This document shows positions 22,272 through 31,861 of a DNA stretch of 64,000 bases, piece after piece (the first letter of the stretch is position 1; each line of letters opens with the position of its first letter). A program made the position numbers and the translations under genes. Under the pieces are notes generated by a model. It was not told where the DNA came from. It saw only the letters and a list, made by a program, of their open reading frames with translations, and made no database searches. The stretch is from Rhynchopus sp. YZ270_cl-10 (Eukaryota; Euglenozoa; Diplonemea; Diplonemida; Diplonemidae): assembly GCA_964035575.1 (NCBI GenBank), contig OZ037933.1:434001-498000 (forward strand), written 5' to 3'.

Positions 22272-23510
22272 ATGCTGCGGCAGAGCCGACTTGTCTTGGT
22301 CAAGAAGGAGACCCCTCCCACGGTTGACGAGGCGATACGGGCATCACTTCGGCTGGAGGAGGTGGAAGCGGAATCAAGGAGACAATGGGGAAAGGTAAGG
22401 AGTCTTGTGAGAGTGATGAGAGGGATCCCGTTGGGACATGTAGTAGAAAGTGAATGCATTCGTCGCTTGCACCGAAGCCTCCTTTAAAAAAGGGGCAATA
22501 CACAGAAGTGTCAATGATAATATAGCAACATCAAATAGCCAGCAACACAGCGCCGCAGGCGCACGGTACGCTACTTTTTTTTCTCTTTTTTCCCTAGATT
22601 TTACCCCCCTTTTCTTCCACTTCTTTTGACACAGCGAGCCAAACGCTCTGCACGGTGGGGTCACATGACCACAGGGGGTCATCTACAACCTCTTAAAACC
22701 CCATTTTTCTCGGGGTGTACTTTGGTACACCCCGAATCCCTGTAAAAATCCAATTTTTTCCTGGAAAAATATTGGGGTGTACCAAAGTACACCCCGGTAC
22801 ACCTTGGCGGAAACTCTGGGTTTGTTGGATTAGTGTAAACTGCCATACAGACAGTCTTCACTATGTTTTTTTTGTGGAAATTGGCGTAGACCCTAATGGA
22901 TGCGCTATGATTTGAAGATTTTTTTTCCCTCTTTTTTTTGAAAAATTGATGACGTGCATAGACACCTCGCTTTCTTCTCGTGTGAACTCCACACATTTTT
23001 TTTTGAAAACTTGATTGTATTAGTGTAGACACACACCCGAGGATGAACTCCGCTTTTTTTTTGTTGTACCACCTGATTTTGAACCATGCTTGCCGGTGTT
23101 TTGCCAGCCGTTTAACACCGGCAAACACCGGTAAAGACCGGCAAACATGGGTCAAAATCAGGTGGTTGCATCGAACAACCTACACAGAAAAAATTACTAA
23201 AAGGGGATGGGAAGAAAGAAGAGAAAGACAACTTGAGATCAGGCACTCCGCTAGGTACTAAAGTTCTGTTGATTGTCAACAGAACTTTTTGAAAATGGGG
23301 GAAAAAAGAAAAAAAAAAAAAGTTCGTTGCTCCGAAGAGGCTTCGCTCCGCCACATCTTCTCCCGGTGCAGCAACCCCGCAACCCCACGCTCCAGCCTCC
23401 CTTCAACGAACCTGGGGCAGCTGATGCAACGCCACGAGGCAGACGTGCTCCGCTTCCTTTGCGAGGCTGGATACCTGGACGATGAAATTGAATCACTCAT
23501 GCGCCATTGA
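22272..23510 (+). CDS. Possible small two-exon gene (70 aa)
   Basis: Exon 22272-22394 starts MLRQSRLVLVKKETPPTVDE and ends at AAAG|GTAAGG, a good donor. An acceptor at GGGGCAG (23414-23420) opens 23421-23510, giving LMQRHEADVLRFLCEAGYLD through SLMRH and stop, in phase. The product would be a short, highly charged helical protein. The 1026-bp intron holds several palindromes and retroposon tails. Both exons have the composition of real coding sequence, unlike their surroundings. Against it: another ATG lies upstream in a different frame (22229), the acceptor is only moderate, and this would be the only host gene on the plus strand. Confidence 0.35.
22550..22680 (+). repeat. GCGCCGCAGGCGC hairpin repeat end
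   Basis: GCGCCGCAGGCGCACGGTAC, then a T-run, then GCGAGCC...ACGGTGGGGTCACATG. This resembles 20745-20850, so the two share a longer unit. Confidence 0.55.
22690..22806. repeat. Palindromic element with GGGGTGTAC motif
   Basis: GGGGTGTACTTTGGTACACC is repeated in both orientations three times around a central stem. Confidence 0.55.
22996..23053 (-). repeat. Retroposon tail, family C
   Basis: A T-run, then GAAAACTTGATTGTATTAGT and GGATGAACTCCGC. A related segment precedes it at 22919-22994. Confidence 0.55.
23071..23166. mobile_element. Hairpin element, CCACCTGATTTT-end family, different interior
   Basis: The ends CCACCTGATTTT / AAAATCAGGTGG match the elements at 21278 and 41846. The interior is wholly different: ACCGGCAAACA-type motifs in both orientations. 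Confidence 0.65.
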
Positions 23511-24176
23511 GTCACTGATGTGGCACCGGCGTGATGACTTTTTAAACCTACCTTATCAAAATAAGCATCAAAATTAAAAAAAAAAAAAAAAAAAAAAAAA
23601 GAAACAGAAACAAAAACAAAAACAAAAACAAAAAAAAAAAAACAAAAAAAAAACCCAATTTTTTAGCTTTTATATGGGGGCATGTCCCCTTTTGTCGTCA
23701 GCCCAGAGTCAGTAGGCTCTGCCACACCTTGGGGAGAGGTGTGCGGACTGTGTCTCCAAGAGGAAAAGGGAAGCTGTCCCCCCTGCCCCGTCGCAGTGTG
23801 GAACCCCGCTAAGTAGCACAACAACAAAACTAAGCAAGAGGCAGTACCAGTGGCGCGGCTACCAATAACTACCGTGTAGTCAGCGTCACGCCTACCATGG
23901 TAGGTTACAGTGAAAAAAAAAAAAAAAAAGTTCTGCTAAGTGGTTCAGACCCGTTCTACCTGTCAAAAAAGCTCAGGAGAAGAAGATATGGAGAGGTGAG
24001 TGCTTAAACGTCCCAAAAAAGTCAAAATCGGGCGTTGGTAAAAAAAAAAGTTGCGTACCGTGCGCCTGCGGCGCAAGCATGTACCCCACCAACGTGGACC
24101 ATCAACAGAATATTTTCAAAATCGGAAATCCTAGCGGAGAGCCTGCTTGAGATATTAAAAAAAAAAAAAAAAGAGA
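23511..24176. other. Gene-free DNA with a poly-A-tailed sequence
   Basis: 23690-23940 is a roughly 230-bp GC-richer segment ending in TAGGTTACAGTG and a run of about 17 A, the layout of a 5'-truncated retroposon in plus orientation; I do not recognise its family. 24045-24080 is an inverted GCGCCGCAGGCGC repeat end. Confidence 0.4.
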
Positions 24177-24245
24177 GAACATGGGTTTAAAAGTGAAGTT
24201 GATAGTGCAAACGCCTCTGGGACGCAGGCACTGGCACTCCGTGGG

Positions 24246-27200
24246 TTATCGAACCCCGGAGTGTTGCGCTTGGGATTGGTTTACAGGGAAGCTGTAAGCA
24301 GGTATACATTCATTACCCCACCCTGACCGGGAAGGGGGGACAACATGATTTAAAGATTCAAGAAAAGCACGTGTTTTAGCACACAACACTGGGCGTCTGC
24401 TGAATCCAATGAGCGCTGGGGCGCCGACGGAACGGAGGGAGTGCACACGATCCTTTTTCACACCCGGGAATGGGGCGCGGCGGAGTTTCGCTGTTAAAGC
24501 CCGCATGTTGGTCTTGACGATGAGCCTTTGCATGGCCCGCCCACGCTCGCGGATATTAGATGTCTGTTTGGCGAGGAAGACCCTTGTGCGCAATTCGAAG
24601 TCGACCGCGAGCTCGACACACGACACGTCGCGGGGTTCTTTGCTCCACTCGAGCGTAATCACCCACCACAGGAAAGCTTTCAAAGTGAACGCCTCCCTAT
24701 AGGTGGAGGAAAAACTAGGTTGCAGCTTGGTCAGATATGTGCGGAAGGGGGTATCCCGTTTGGAGGCAGCAAATGTGAGATCCCAAGGATGTACAGCCGG
24801 GGCCACATCCACAGCTTTTGAGAGGGTTGTGTCGATCGTGGTGACGGCATCGAGGAGAAGAGACTGTACCGCCTTCACCGTTACCTTGCTCACATTGGAG
24901 GGTACAATGCCGTGCAGCACAAAGCAGGTGGGAAGCCCTTTGCCATAGAGGCTGATGGCCGACTCATGTAGGGCAGTGAACGCTGGTGTGTGCACTATGC
25001 TGCAGTGCCACAGTAGGTGGCGTGTGTGGCATGTAACCTGGACGAGGCATAAGGGGCATTTATCGCTGAAGTCCGCCTCGGGGAAGCCACTGCGTTTGAG
25101 CCCTGCTGGATGGCAGAAGAGGATTCCGCCACACAGAACACGTCGCATCCGGAAAGCCTTGAGGGGGTCGTGGTATTGTAGATTGCGCCACAGGGCATTG
25201 GTGGCTCGGGTGTCAATGCCGTCGTTTATGCCGTCGTACGTAGGGCGTTTACTCTGCAGATCATCCCAGACCGCCGTACGCGCCAGAACTCGCACTTCAT
25301 GGGCCCTCTTGGCTTTGTCTGTATCGATGATGGGGGTAGTCTTCGTGGTTGCAGACGTAGACGTCACTGCCTTCATCTCAGGGTCCCAGCTCACGCCACA
25401 TCTGCGGGAGGCGGCGAGGACAGTCCCCACTGGACCAACTGCATGCATAGGTGTACCCTTTGCGGCCAGGGTCTCGTACCTCTCTCTGATTTTCATGCAC
25501 CTCTGGCGTATGGCGTCGTTGCGTTCCACACTGGCGGCGTAAGCTCTGAACGTCCTGCATATAACACTCGAGAGGGGGTGTGCTACGTGCGCCTTCAGGC
25601 AGAGTGTGAGTAGTGCGTCCACTGAACGGGTAAGGTAGGTGGGGCCCCAGCAGCACATCGTCACTGCCGTCGATAGTTCATTCATCACTGACCGAGGGGG
25701 CATGTTGAAGGCGGACTCGTATAACACTGAAGGGAGGATGGCAGATGTGGCAATAGACACCTTCTGGGAGAAGGAGAGCGGTGTCGCACCCAAACATGAG
25801 AGCGCCCTCACGGCTGACTGGTATACCGTAGCGTTGTATCGCCCCTTGCGTCGCAGGGAGCTGTACATCATCACGCCGAGTGAGCGGAGCGACTCTGTTG
25901 TCTGGAACACATGGTTGTCCTCAGACTTCAGCTTGCATTTGTGGTTCTTCAATGATGAGAAGGCAAAGGTCTTCGCCATGTTGAGGCGCATGCCTGTGAT
26001 GCGGCAGAAGTCCTCCACTCGCAGCAGGCATGCCCCCACCGAAGCTTCACTATGGCGAGACAAAAGGTATGCGTCGTCAGCAAACGACCGTACAAACGCC
26101 TCAGGTATTTCCGCTGTGACGCAGTGTGTCAGGACTGATATCAGGGCGTTGATGAGCACCACAGAGAGGGGGCACCCCTGCAGAATCCCATTCGTCACGG
26201 AGTACGCCTCTCCTACGCCGGAGGGCAGCTTGAACCGCCGTCTCAGCTTGGCGTACATCGCTCGCAGAGGTGTCATGATCCTGGGGTGAAGCCCCATCTT
26301 CTCCACAAGATCCAAGGTGAGGCCCTGTGGTACGCGGTCGAAGCACTTCGCAAAGTCGAGCGCCAGACCGTGCAGCGGTTCGCCACCGAGCAGAGCGTCC
26401 TCCATCTGTGTGAAGACGTCATACAAGACGTCGTTCGTGCTGTGCTTTGGGCGGAAGCCATGTTGCGACGGGTGTACCCATTGTTCCTGCCATTGTTGAA
26501 CTGCCTGCAGGCGTGCGCAGGCCCACAACCGGTATACCGCACTGGTCACTGTCACAGGACGTAGCTTCAAGGGGGACTGGTCTTCGCCTTTGGGAAGGAG
26601 CGTCACCAGGGCGGTCAACAGCGCTTGCGGCCACACACCGTTCGTCTCTATCGCGTTGAACACTCGGGCAAAACCGTCCAGTATGCACAGGGGCATCGCA
26701 TGAAGCTCCAATGAGCGCCAGCCATCAGTTCCGCAGGCGTCCGTGCGCTTACCTTTCTTGTCAAGCGTTCTGCGCAAGTCAGCACCACTTAGCGGGTCTA
26801 GGGACATCGGGGAATGTGCGACGAAGCTGCCGAAACGTTGCTCGAAAGAGGTGAGAGTTGGCTCGGGATGGTCGTGGTCGTATAAGTTGAACACTGATTT
26901 CCATTCATCACGCAGTAGTTTGTCCATCTCCCTGTGGTTGGCCGTAAGCACGCCATCCTCGCCCCGCAGGGCGGAAATAGGAACACCCTGTTTACCCATG
27001 CACCACGCCGTGAGTTTTCGTCGTTCGCTGCTAAAATCTACCTTCAGCTTGGTGGTGTACTGCTTCTCGCGTTGTAGACGGGTGTTGCGTATCTCAAGGT
27101 TTATAAGCATCTTGGACTTGTCCAGCAGAGAGTTAAGGATCTGTAGCTGCTTTTCGAGCGCGGGTGGGATTGTCGTCTCTTCGGACCTCAGCAGTTTGAG

Positions 27201-28655
27201 CGTAATTGCGGTGCGGAACACTTTACCCCAGGCATTGCGCACAGGATTCTCCATCACCCCACCAGGACAAGATTCTGTCTTTGCAATGAGATCCGTGAGT
27301 TTGTATTCGAATTTAGCAAGCTGGTCCTGTCGGGGGGAAGACCCACCAACAGACGCCGGTCGTGTAGGTGCACACATCGGCTTCAACACCGGCTGGGGAA
27401 CCTTGGAGCGGCCACAGAACCCTTTGGAGAGCGTGTCACCAGCTGCCTTTGCCGCGAGCAGGAGAAACCCTTCCCCAGCCAATGCGATCGCTTCCCACGC
27501 ATCGTCAATATCACCGGACGCAAGTGCAGCGGCACAGTTGTGTTGTCGTAGAAGATTCCTGCCGACTGTCTCAGCATTCACCACAATTCCAAGCTCTGGC
27601 ATCTGTTTGGGAATAGTGTAACGGAGTGTCGACTCTGTAAACACTGAGAGGCAGAGCCGTACGTTGACGGACTTGTGGCTGGGAATGCAGTTAATGCTCT
27701 GTGTCCAACAGCTATGGATGGCATGTGCGGCGACGCTATTCAGCAAGATGTAGTCGATACGGGTTCCTGCTGAGTCTTTGCGAGTGAACGTGACAGGGGG
27801 CTTGCCGTCATCCCCAGTGTTGCCCAGGAGCGCGACGTCGCACCAGTCATTGGCGAGTGCTTTCCGCAATGTTGGTGATCTTTCCACATCGGTGTTGAGG
27901 TCGCCGCACACAATCAACGGAACGTTACCCAGGGCTTCTCGAAACTTCACAAGCACTGTGTGGAGGAGTTCTTCGCGGGAAGCAACTGTAGCTCTTGGCG
28001 TGTCACCTGACGGGGCGTACACATTCACCACATGCAGGAACAGACGGCCGGAACCAAGCGCCACACGTGTGTGCACCACACGTTTCCGCAGCGTGGGTTT
28101 CAGAGAAGACGTCAGTTCGGTGTCCAGGAACATGATGCCCGGTCTCTTCAGCATGGTGGCCACTCCCCCACGTTCCCCAATGTGTGGACTGCGGATGCCA
28201 TGGACGAGTGCGCCATCCATGGGGGGGCCCCACTCTGGGGACCATACTGTGGTGAAGAAGTCTTGCATCTCAAATATCTTGGACTCGGTCAACTTTGTCT
28301 CTTGTAGACAGACGATATCGCACTGAAGGTCGCGGATTGTGTGCGCGTAGTTCTGCAGGGATGTGCAGTTGATCGTCGTTAGGGTAAGCGTGTTCTCAGC
28401 ATCAGAGCAGCACGTACGTGAGGAGGAGGATCTATCCGTTGAAGAGGAGGAGGAAGAAGAGGAAGCAGAGGAAGAAGATGTGTCTGAGAGTGACGGAGGG
28501 AAAAAGGGGCGAGGAGAAAATGATGATGATGATGATGATGATGTGGAGGCTCGGTTTGGGAAGTGGCGGGGACCAGGGCGTGTTTCTATGCATTCGCGGG
28601 GAAGCTGCTCGTAGTTGTGGGCTGCGAGCGACTCGGGGTCACGCTTCTCGCTCCG
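24246..28655 (-). CDS. LINE ORF2: endonuclease and reverse transcriptase
   Basis: An open frame of 1469 codons follows the ORF1 stop in the same frame. An acid/Ser-rich linker leads into an APE endonuclease (IVCLQETK, VVNVYAPSGD, CGDLNTD, GTRIDYILL, SHKSVNV). The reverse transcriptase follows, with LVTLLPKGEDQSPLKLRPVT, QHGFRPKHST, LALDFAKCFDRVPQG, GILQGCPLS and the catalytic FADD (about 26078-26090). A C-terminal CPLC...H...H...C zinc knuckle is encoded near 25020-25070. No in-frame ATG precedes the endonuclease: the first Met (MQDFF, 28268) lies inside it. Expression would therefore need read-through of the TGA or reinitiation, or the TGA is a mutation in one long ORF. No other interruption is seen. 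Confidence 0.85.
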   Translation of the reverse strand, partial: RSEKRDPESLAAHNYEQLPRECIETRPGPRHFPNRASTSSSSSSSFSPRPFFPPSLSDTSSSSASSSSSSSSTDRSSSSRTCCSDAENTLTLTTINCTSLQNYAHTIRDLQCDIVCLQETKLTESKIFEMQDFFTTVWSPEWGPPMDGALVHGIRSPHIGERGGVATMLKRPGIMFLDTELTSSLKPTLRKRVVHTRVALGSGRLFLHVVNVYAPSGDTPRATVASREELLHTVLVKFREALGNVPLIVCGDLNTDVERSPTLRKALANDWCDVALLGNTGDDGKPPVTFTRKDSAGTRIDYILLNSVAAHAIHSCWTQSINCIPSHKSVNVRLCLSVFTESTLRYTIPKQMPELGIVVNAETVGRNLLRQHNCAAALASGDIDDAWEAIALAGEGFLLLAAKAAGDTLSKGFCGRSKVPQPVLKPMCAPTRPASVGGSSPRQDQLAKFEYKLTDLIAKTESCPGGVMENPVRNAWGKVFRTAITLKLLRSEETTIPPALEKQLQILNSLLDKSKMLINLEIRNTRLQREKQYTTKLKVDFSSERRKLTAWCMGKQGVPISALRGEDGVLTANHREMDKLLRDEWKSVFNLYDHDHPEPTLTSFEQRFGSFVAHSPMSLDPLSGADLRRTLDKKGKRTDACGTDGWRSLELHAMPLCILDGFARVFNAIETNGVWPQALLTALVTLLPKGEDQSPLKLRPVTVTSAVYRLWACARLQAVQQWQEQWVHPSQHGFRPKHSTNDVLYDVFTQMEDALLGGEPLHGLALDFAKCFDRVPQGLTLDLVEKMGLHPRIMTPLRAMYAKLRRRFKLPSGVGEAYSVTNGILQGCPLSVVLINALISVLTHCVTAEIPEAFVRSFADDAYLLSRHSEASVGACLLRVEDFCRITGMRLNMAKTFAFSSLKNHKCKLKSEDNHVFQTTESLRSLGVMMYSSLRRKGRYNATVYQSAVRALSCLGATPLSFSQKVSIATSAILPSVLYESAFNMPPRSVMNELSTAVTMCCWGPTYLTRSVDALLTLCLKAHVAHPLSSVICRTFRAYAASVERNDAIRQRCMKIRERYETLAAKGTPMHAVGPVGTVLAASRRCGVSWDPEMKAVTSTSATTKTTPIIDTDKAKRAHEVRVLARTAVWDDLQSKRPTYDGINDGIDTRATNALWRNLQYHDPLKAFRMRRVLCGGILFCHPAGLKRSGFPEADFSDKCPLCLVQVTCHTRHLLWHCSIVHTPAFTALHESAISLYGKGLPTCFVLHGIVPSNVSKVTVKAVQSLLLDAVTTIDTTLSKAVDVAPAVHPWDLTFAASKRDTPFRTYLTKLQPSFSSTYREAFTLKAFLWWVITLEWSKEPRDVSCVELAVDFELRTRVFLAKQTSNIRERGRAMQRLIVKTNMRALTAKLRRAPFPGVKKDRVHSLRSVGAPALIGFSRRPVLCAKTRAFLESLNHVVPPSRSGWGNECIPAYSFPVNQSQAQHSGVR

Positions 28656-30575
28656 TCACAACACGGGCTCTACTGTCGCCTCTGGCTCAACGACTTCCGT
28701 CTCCATCTCGGATGACTCTGATGGGAACACCAATTTGCCAGTGAACCTGTTAGTGCGGGGGCGGTGGCTGTCCGCAGACGATGCTGGCCTGACTGTGACC
28801 ATGGACTGGCCTGGGCGCTCAATGTTGGTGAAGTGCGGGGCGGTGCTCGCGGCCACGATCAGCCACGTCTGTCCTTTGCGCTTGTATGTTGCCAGCTGTG
28901 TGCATGGCCAGCTCGTGCTCTGCAGAACGGACATGACGTCTGCCGCCTCCTCGTAGTGCCGTGCACCCGACACTGTGTACCTCACCAGAGAGGGATCGTT
29001 CGACATGGGCGCGAGAGACCCGTGCAGCTCTCTGCGAACGGTGTCCAAGTCAACCCCTTGCTTCATCCTTAGGGCCAAACCCCCACTCACTCCCACAGCC
29101 AGCCCTATGCAGGAGTTGGGGTTCCGTGTGTTCAAATCTAGTGCTCTCTCGAGCGTCACGGACCGGTCCAGCCAGGCCACAGGGTACTGGTCGCCGCCAC
29201 AGTGCCACTTCAGAGGCTTGAGAAAAAGCCCCTGTTTCCCCGACAGCGACAGCAGCTGCTCCACCTTACTCACCGGTACGCGTAGGCTAATTTCATGCCC
29301 ATTCCCATGTTCGTTCTCTCTGCGGAAGTAGTCCCACACGTTGCTGGGCTTCACCACGTGCTGCACTACCTTGCACAGATCTGTCAGCAGTCTCGGCATC
29401 ATAATGCCAGGGTTGCGCTCCGCTTGTCTCCATGTCGTTGCATCCGCAAACTTCTCCGATAACGTGCAGATGAGTACTGCGGTGGAGGGTCGTGCATTCA
29501 CGTGTACCGTCTTCGGCATCGCCTCCGTCATCTCCGTCACCCATAGTAGGGAGTAGCACGCGTACCAAGTCTCATCGCGTTGCTGCTTGAGAGTCTTATT
29601 CTCCGACCGCAGCGTAACTGCCACACACCGCGAACAGAAGCGCTTCTTCGCGTACACGGCGATCCTCGGGAAGGCAGCCTCGTTCCGGATGTCCTCCTCG
29701 CGTGTCAGCACGGCCTCCCAAGCGAGTCTCGCCTCGTCTGCGTTATCTGCAATGAACGCCAAGTCCATCGCCGTCATCACCAAGTCCACGTCCCGGCAAA
29801 TTGGGGCGCCCCCGAATTGGCTCCGCATAAGCGAAAACGTCGTTCGTACTGTATCCGGCTCCTCCTCAGCAATGCGCCGGTACTCCGAAAACTTCTGCAG
29901 CCTCTGTTTCTGCCTGCTGCCTCTCACCACGTGTGCCCATTCCTGCGAGGGCTCCTCGCCGTCGCGTCCTTCGTCGTCGTTGACGCCATCCTCCTCTCCA
30001 CGTTCACCGCGCGTGCCACTCAGCGGACTGTATCTGTTGTTTCTGTTGCTGTTGCTGTTGTTGTTGTTGCCGTTGCTGTTGCTGTTGTTGTTGTTGCTGC
30101 CGCTGTTCTTGCCGGGGACCTGCACCCATGCAGAGCGGTTTCTATTGTTGCTGCCGTTGCTGTTGCTGTTGCCGTTGCTGTTGCTGTTGCCATTGTTGTT
30201 GCTGTTGCTGTTGCTGTTGCTGTTGCCATTGTTGTTGCTGTTGCTGTTGCTGTTGCTGTTGCCGTTGTTGTTGCTGTTGCTGTTTCTGTTGCTGTTTCTG
30301 TTGCTGTTTCTGTTGGAATTGTTGTTGTTGTTGTTGTTGTAGTTGTTGCTGCTGCTGTTGATGTTGCTGTTGCTGCCGCCGCCGCCAAATGCGGTCCTGC
30401 TGCTGCCGTTGCTGTTATCAGCACCATGTGGGGGATTAGGCTGGGGGGCACCCAGGACACTCAGGCAGAGATCAATGCACTGTAGTGCAAGGATCTTGGT
30501 CTCCTCTGAGTTCGACGCTAGGACCAGTGCTTGCGCACGGTCGTAGGTCTCTCTGGCTTTCGCTAGGAGCGACAT
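28656..30575 (-). CDS. LINE ORF1 protein
   Basis: A 639-residue product starting MSLLAKARETYDRAQALVLA. The N-terminal part contains a long Asn/Ser homopolymer-like tract (encoded at about 30030-30400), then a charged region and a C-terminal globular half (PVSKVEQLLSLSGKQGLFLK onward) that I cannot assign to a known ORF1 fold; an RNA-binding role is only inferred from its position. It ends with TGA at 28656-28658. The ATG at 30575 is the first good start after the spliced leader; an upstream in-frame GTG is not needed. The following frame is open without an ATG (see ORF2). Confidence 0.75.
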   Translation of the reverse strand: MSLLAKARETYDRAQALVLASNSEETKILALQCIDLCLSVLGAPQPNPPHGADNSNGSSRTAFGGGGSNSNINSSSNNYNNNNNNNSNRNSNRNSNRNSNSNNNGNSNSNSNSNNNGNSNSNSNSNNNGNSNSNGNSNSNGSNNRNRSAWVQVPGKNSGSNNNNSNSNGNNNNSNSNRNNRYSPLSGTRGERGEEDGVNDDEGRDGEEPSQEWAHVVRGSRQKQRLQKFSEYRRIAEEEPDTVRTTFSLMRSQFGGAPICRDVDLVMTAMDLAFIADNADEARLAWEAVLTREEDIRNEAAFPRIAVYAKKRFCSRCVAVTLRSENKTLKQQRDETWYACYSLLWVTEMTEAMPKTVHVNARPSTAVLICTLSEKFADATTWRQAERNPGIMMPRLLTDLCKVVQHVVKPSNVWDYFRRENEHGNGHEISLRVPVSKVEQLLSLSGKQGLFLKPLKWHCGGDQYPVAWLDRSVTLERALDLNTRNPNSCIGLAVGVSGGLALRMKQGVDLDTVRRELHGSLAPMSNDPSLVRYTVSGARHYEEAADVMSVLQSTSWPCTQLATYKRKGQTWLIVAASTAPHFTNIERPGQSMVTVRPASSADSHRPRTNRFTGKLVFPSESSEMETEVVEPEATVEPVL

Positions 30576-30657
30576 CTGAGGGGGAGAGGACCCAGGCAGA
30601 TGCGCCACAAGGAAAGAACCGGGGGGGACGGTCGTGTGGGGTGTGTGATGTGTATAC

Positions 30658-30695
30658 CAATGAAGTACAGAAACTGTAGCTTTAGAAATCGTTGG
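30658..30695 (-). other. Spliced-leader sequence at LINE 5' end
   Basis: The minus strand reads CCAACGATTTCTAAAGCTAC, then AGTTTCTGTACTTCATTG. From memory this is the diplonemid SL exon with one or two differences. It is identical to 48432-48469. GT follows it, as in an SL RNA gene, but no SL intron-like sequence is recognisable, and the LINE 5' region follows. Confidence 0.75.
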
Positions 30696-30760
30696 TTTTT
30701 AAAATGGTTTTTAAATCACAAAAAAAGTTGCAGTATTAAACCCTGAAAGAGAATAACAAT

Positions 30761-30818
30761 TTTTTTTGTTGAAAACTTGGTTTGTATTAGTGTAGCCACC
30801 CTAGAGTGTGCTCCACTT
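30761..30818 (-). repeat. Retroposon tail, family C
   Basis: A T-run, then GAAAACTTGGTTTGTATTAG through GTGCTCCACTTA. Confidence 0.6.
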
Positions 30819-30838
30819 ATTTTTTTTTTGGAAAGTGA

Positions 30839-30913
30839 ATTTGCACAAAAACTGTAGCAACACAACCCGAGGCAACTACACTACTCCAACAATTTTATCA
30901 AAAAAAAAAAAAA
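30839..30913 (+). repeat. Retroposon tail, family D (plus orientation)
   Basis: GAGGCAACTACACTACTCCA, then ACAATTTTATC and A13. The only family-D copy seen in plus orientation, and it shows the poly-A tail directly. Confidence 0.65.
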
Positions 30914-31667
30914 CAAATAATAATAAACTCGCAAAGTGCAAACAACCCACCAGACACAGTACGGACGCAGGCAGATAACCTCAAGCCTCTCCCATGCTTA
31001 GTCACCCTAAAAAAAGAGGGAAACTTGACGGACGCTTGGTACACATTTTTTTTTTTCTTCCTTCTTGATATTGCCACACGTCCAACAGGACTTTGCACTG
31101 ATGGATTCCTTATGGACAGTGGTGGGGGTGGGAAGCTAATAACATACAGAGCACTTCGCTTCGTTGGATGGAGAGGGTGTTTTGTGGAGGGAGCCTCAGG
31201 GAGGTGGGAGAGTAGAAAGTGGAAAGTGGAAAGAGTGTACGGAAGAACAAAGTGAAATTAGCACAATATATAAAAAAAAAAATACAGCAAAGGCAAATGT
31301 CGAAATCTTGTTTTGTTTGATATATTTTCTTTCCCCTTCCTTTTTTTCCATTCTTGGTAGTGAATGCAGCGGGCAGCGACTACCAGAAGCGCAAAAAAAA
31401 AAAGAAGAAGAAGAAAGAAAAAAAGAAATCGAATAAGATGAACCTAAGCCTCTCTGTGCTTGGTCACCTTAAAAAGAAGAGGGATATGGGACATCAGGCA
31501 GAGGAGAGGGGTAGGGGTAGGGGTACCTGGGTACCTGGGAAAACACGTACGTTTTTGTTCGCACCCGTGTACAGGAATGAAGAGGATAAGACAACAACAA
31601 AAAGCATTTCATGTCGGTATTAGACAAAGAAGACAGGCTTTTGGTAACACCAGCGGTACAAAAATAG
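30914..31667. other. Gene-free DNA
   Basis: No gene recognised. Copies of the motif AAGCCTCTC..TGCTTAGTCA sit at about 30976-31009 and 31436-31472. Confidence 0.45.
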
Positions 31668-31845
31668 AAACTTAACACTCATCACACGATAAAACCCATG
31701 GGAGAGGTTGTGGTGAAACGCACACACCTCGACCTGTTTTGGTGAGGAGTGGTCTCTGCATCGCGGTTCGTCCCTAGAACCACAAAAGTGTGTTCAAAGT
31801 GCGTTGTTTCTATTTCCTCCTTCATGAGGTGACAAAAAAATTTTT
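31668..31845 (+). repeat. SINE-like repeat E, poly-A tailed
   Basis: The segment from AACTTAACACTCATC through GTGGTCTCTGCATCGCGGTT to CCTTCATGAGGTGAC plus A-run recurs at 41334-41525. It contains GCGGTTCGTCCC, close to a tRNA-type B box (GGTTCGANNCC), so a Pol III origin is plausible. Confidence 0.5.
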
Positions 31846-31861
31846 TTTTGAATGACTTGAC

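Larger units (their letters stand above)
24177..30697 (-). mobile_element. LINE (non-LTR retrotransposon), near full length, headed by spliced leader
   Basis: About 6.5 kb: SL sequence at the 5' end (30658-30695), ORF1 (30575-28656), ORF2 with endonuclease and reverse transcriptase (28655-24246), then a short 3' end (24177-24245). The 3' end contains GGGGTTCGATAACC and ends AACTTCACTTTTAAACC; it is shared with the family-A tails at 1930, 6318, 7262 and 33160. No clear target-site duplication was found and no poly-A tail is present on the element strand, where a T-run follows instead. The APE-type endonuclease places it among the APE-bearing clades; no finer clade can be given by eye. Confidence 0.85.

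Noticed and set aside
24230-24262. tRNA-like T-arm (GGTTATCGAACCCC) as a tRNA gene
   Set aside because: No acceptor or anticodon arms around it; it is part of the LINE 3' end.
29580-30485. Leu/Val-rich plus-strand frames opposite LINE ORF1
   Set aside because: Antisense of the Asn-rich tract (GTT/GCT/TTG runs).
30655-30697. SL RNA gene at the LINE 5' end
   Set aside because: The SL exon is followed by GT, but what follows is the LINE 5' region, and no snRNA-like body or repeat unit is seen. Kept as an SL copied with LINE RNA.
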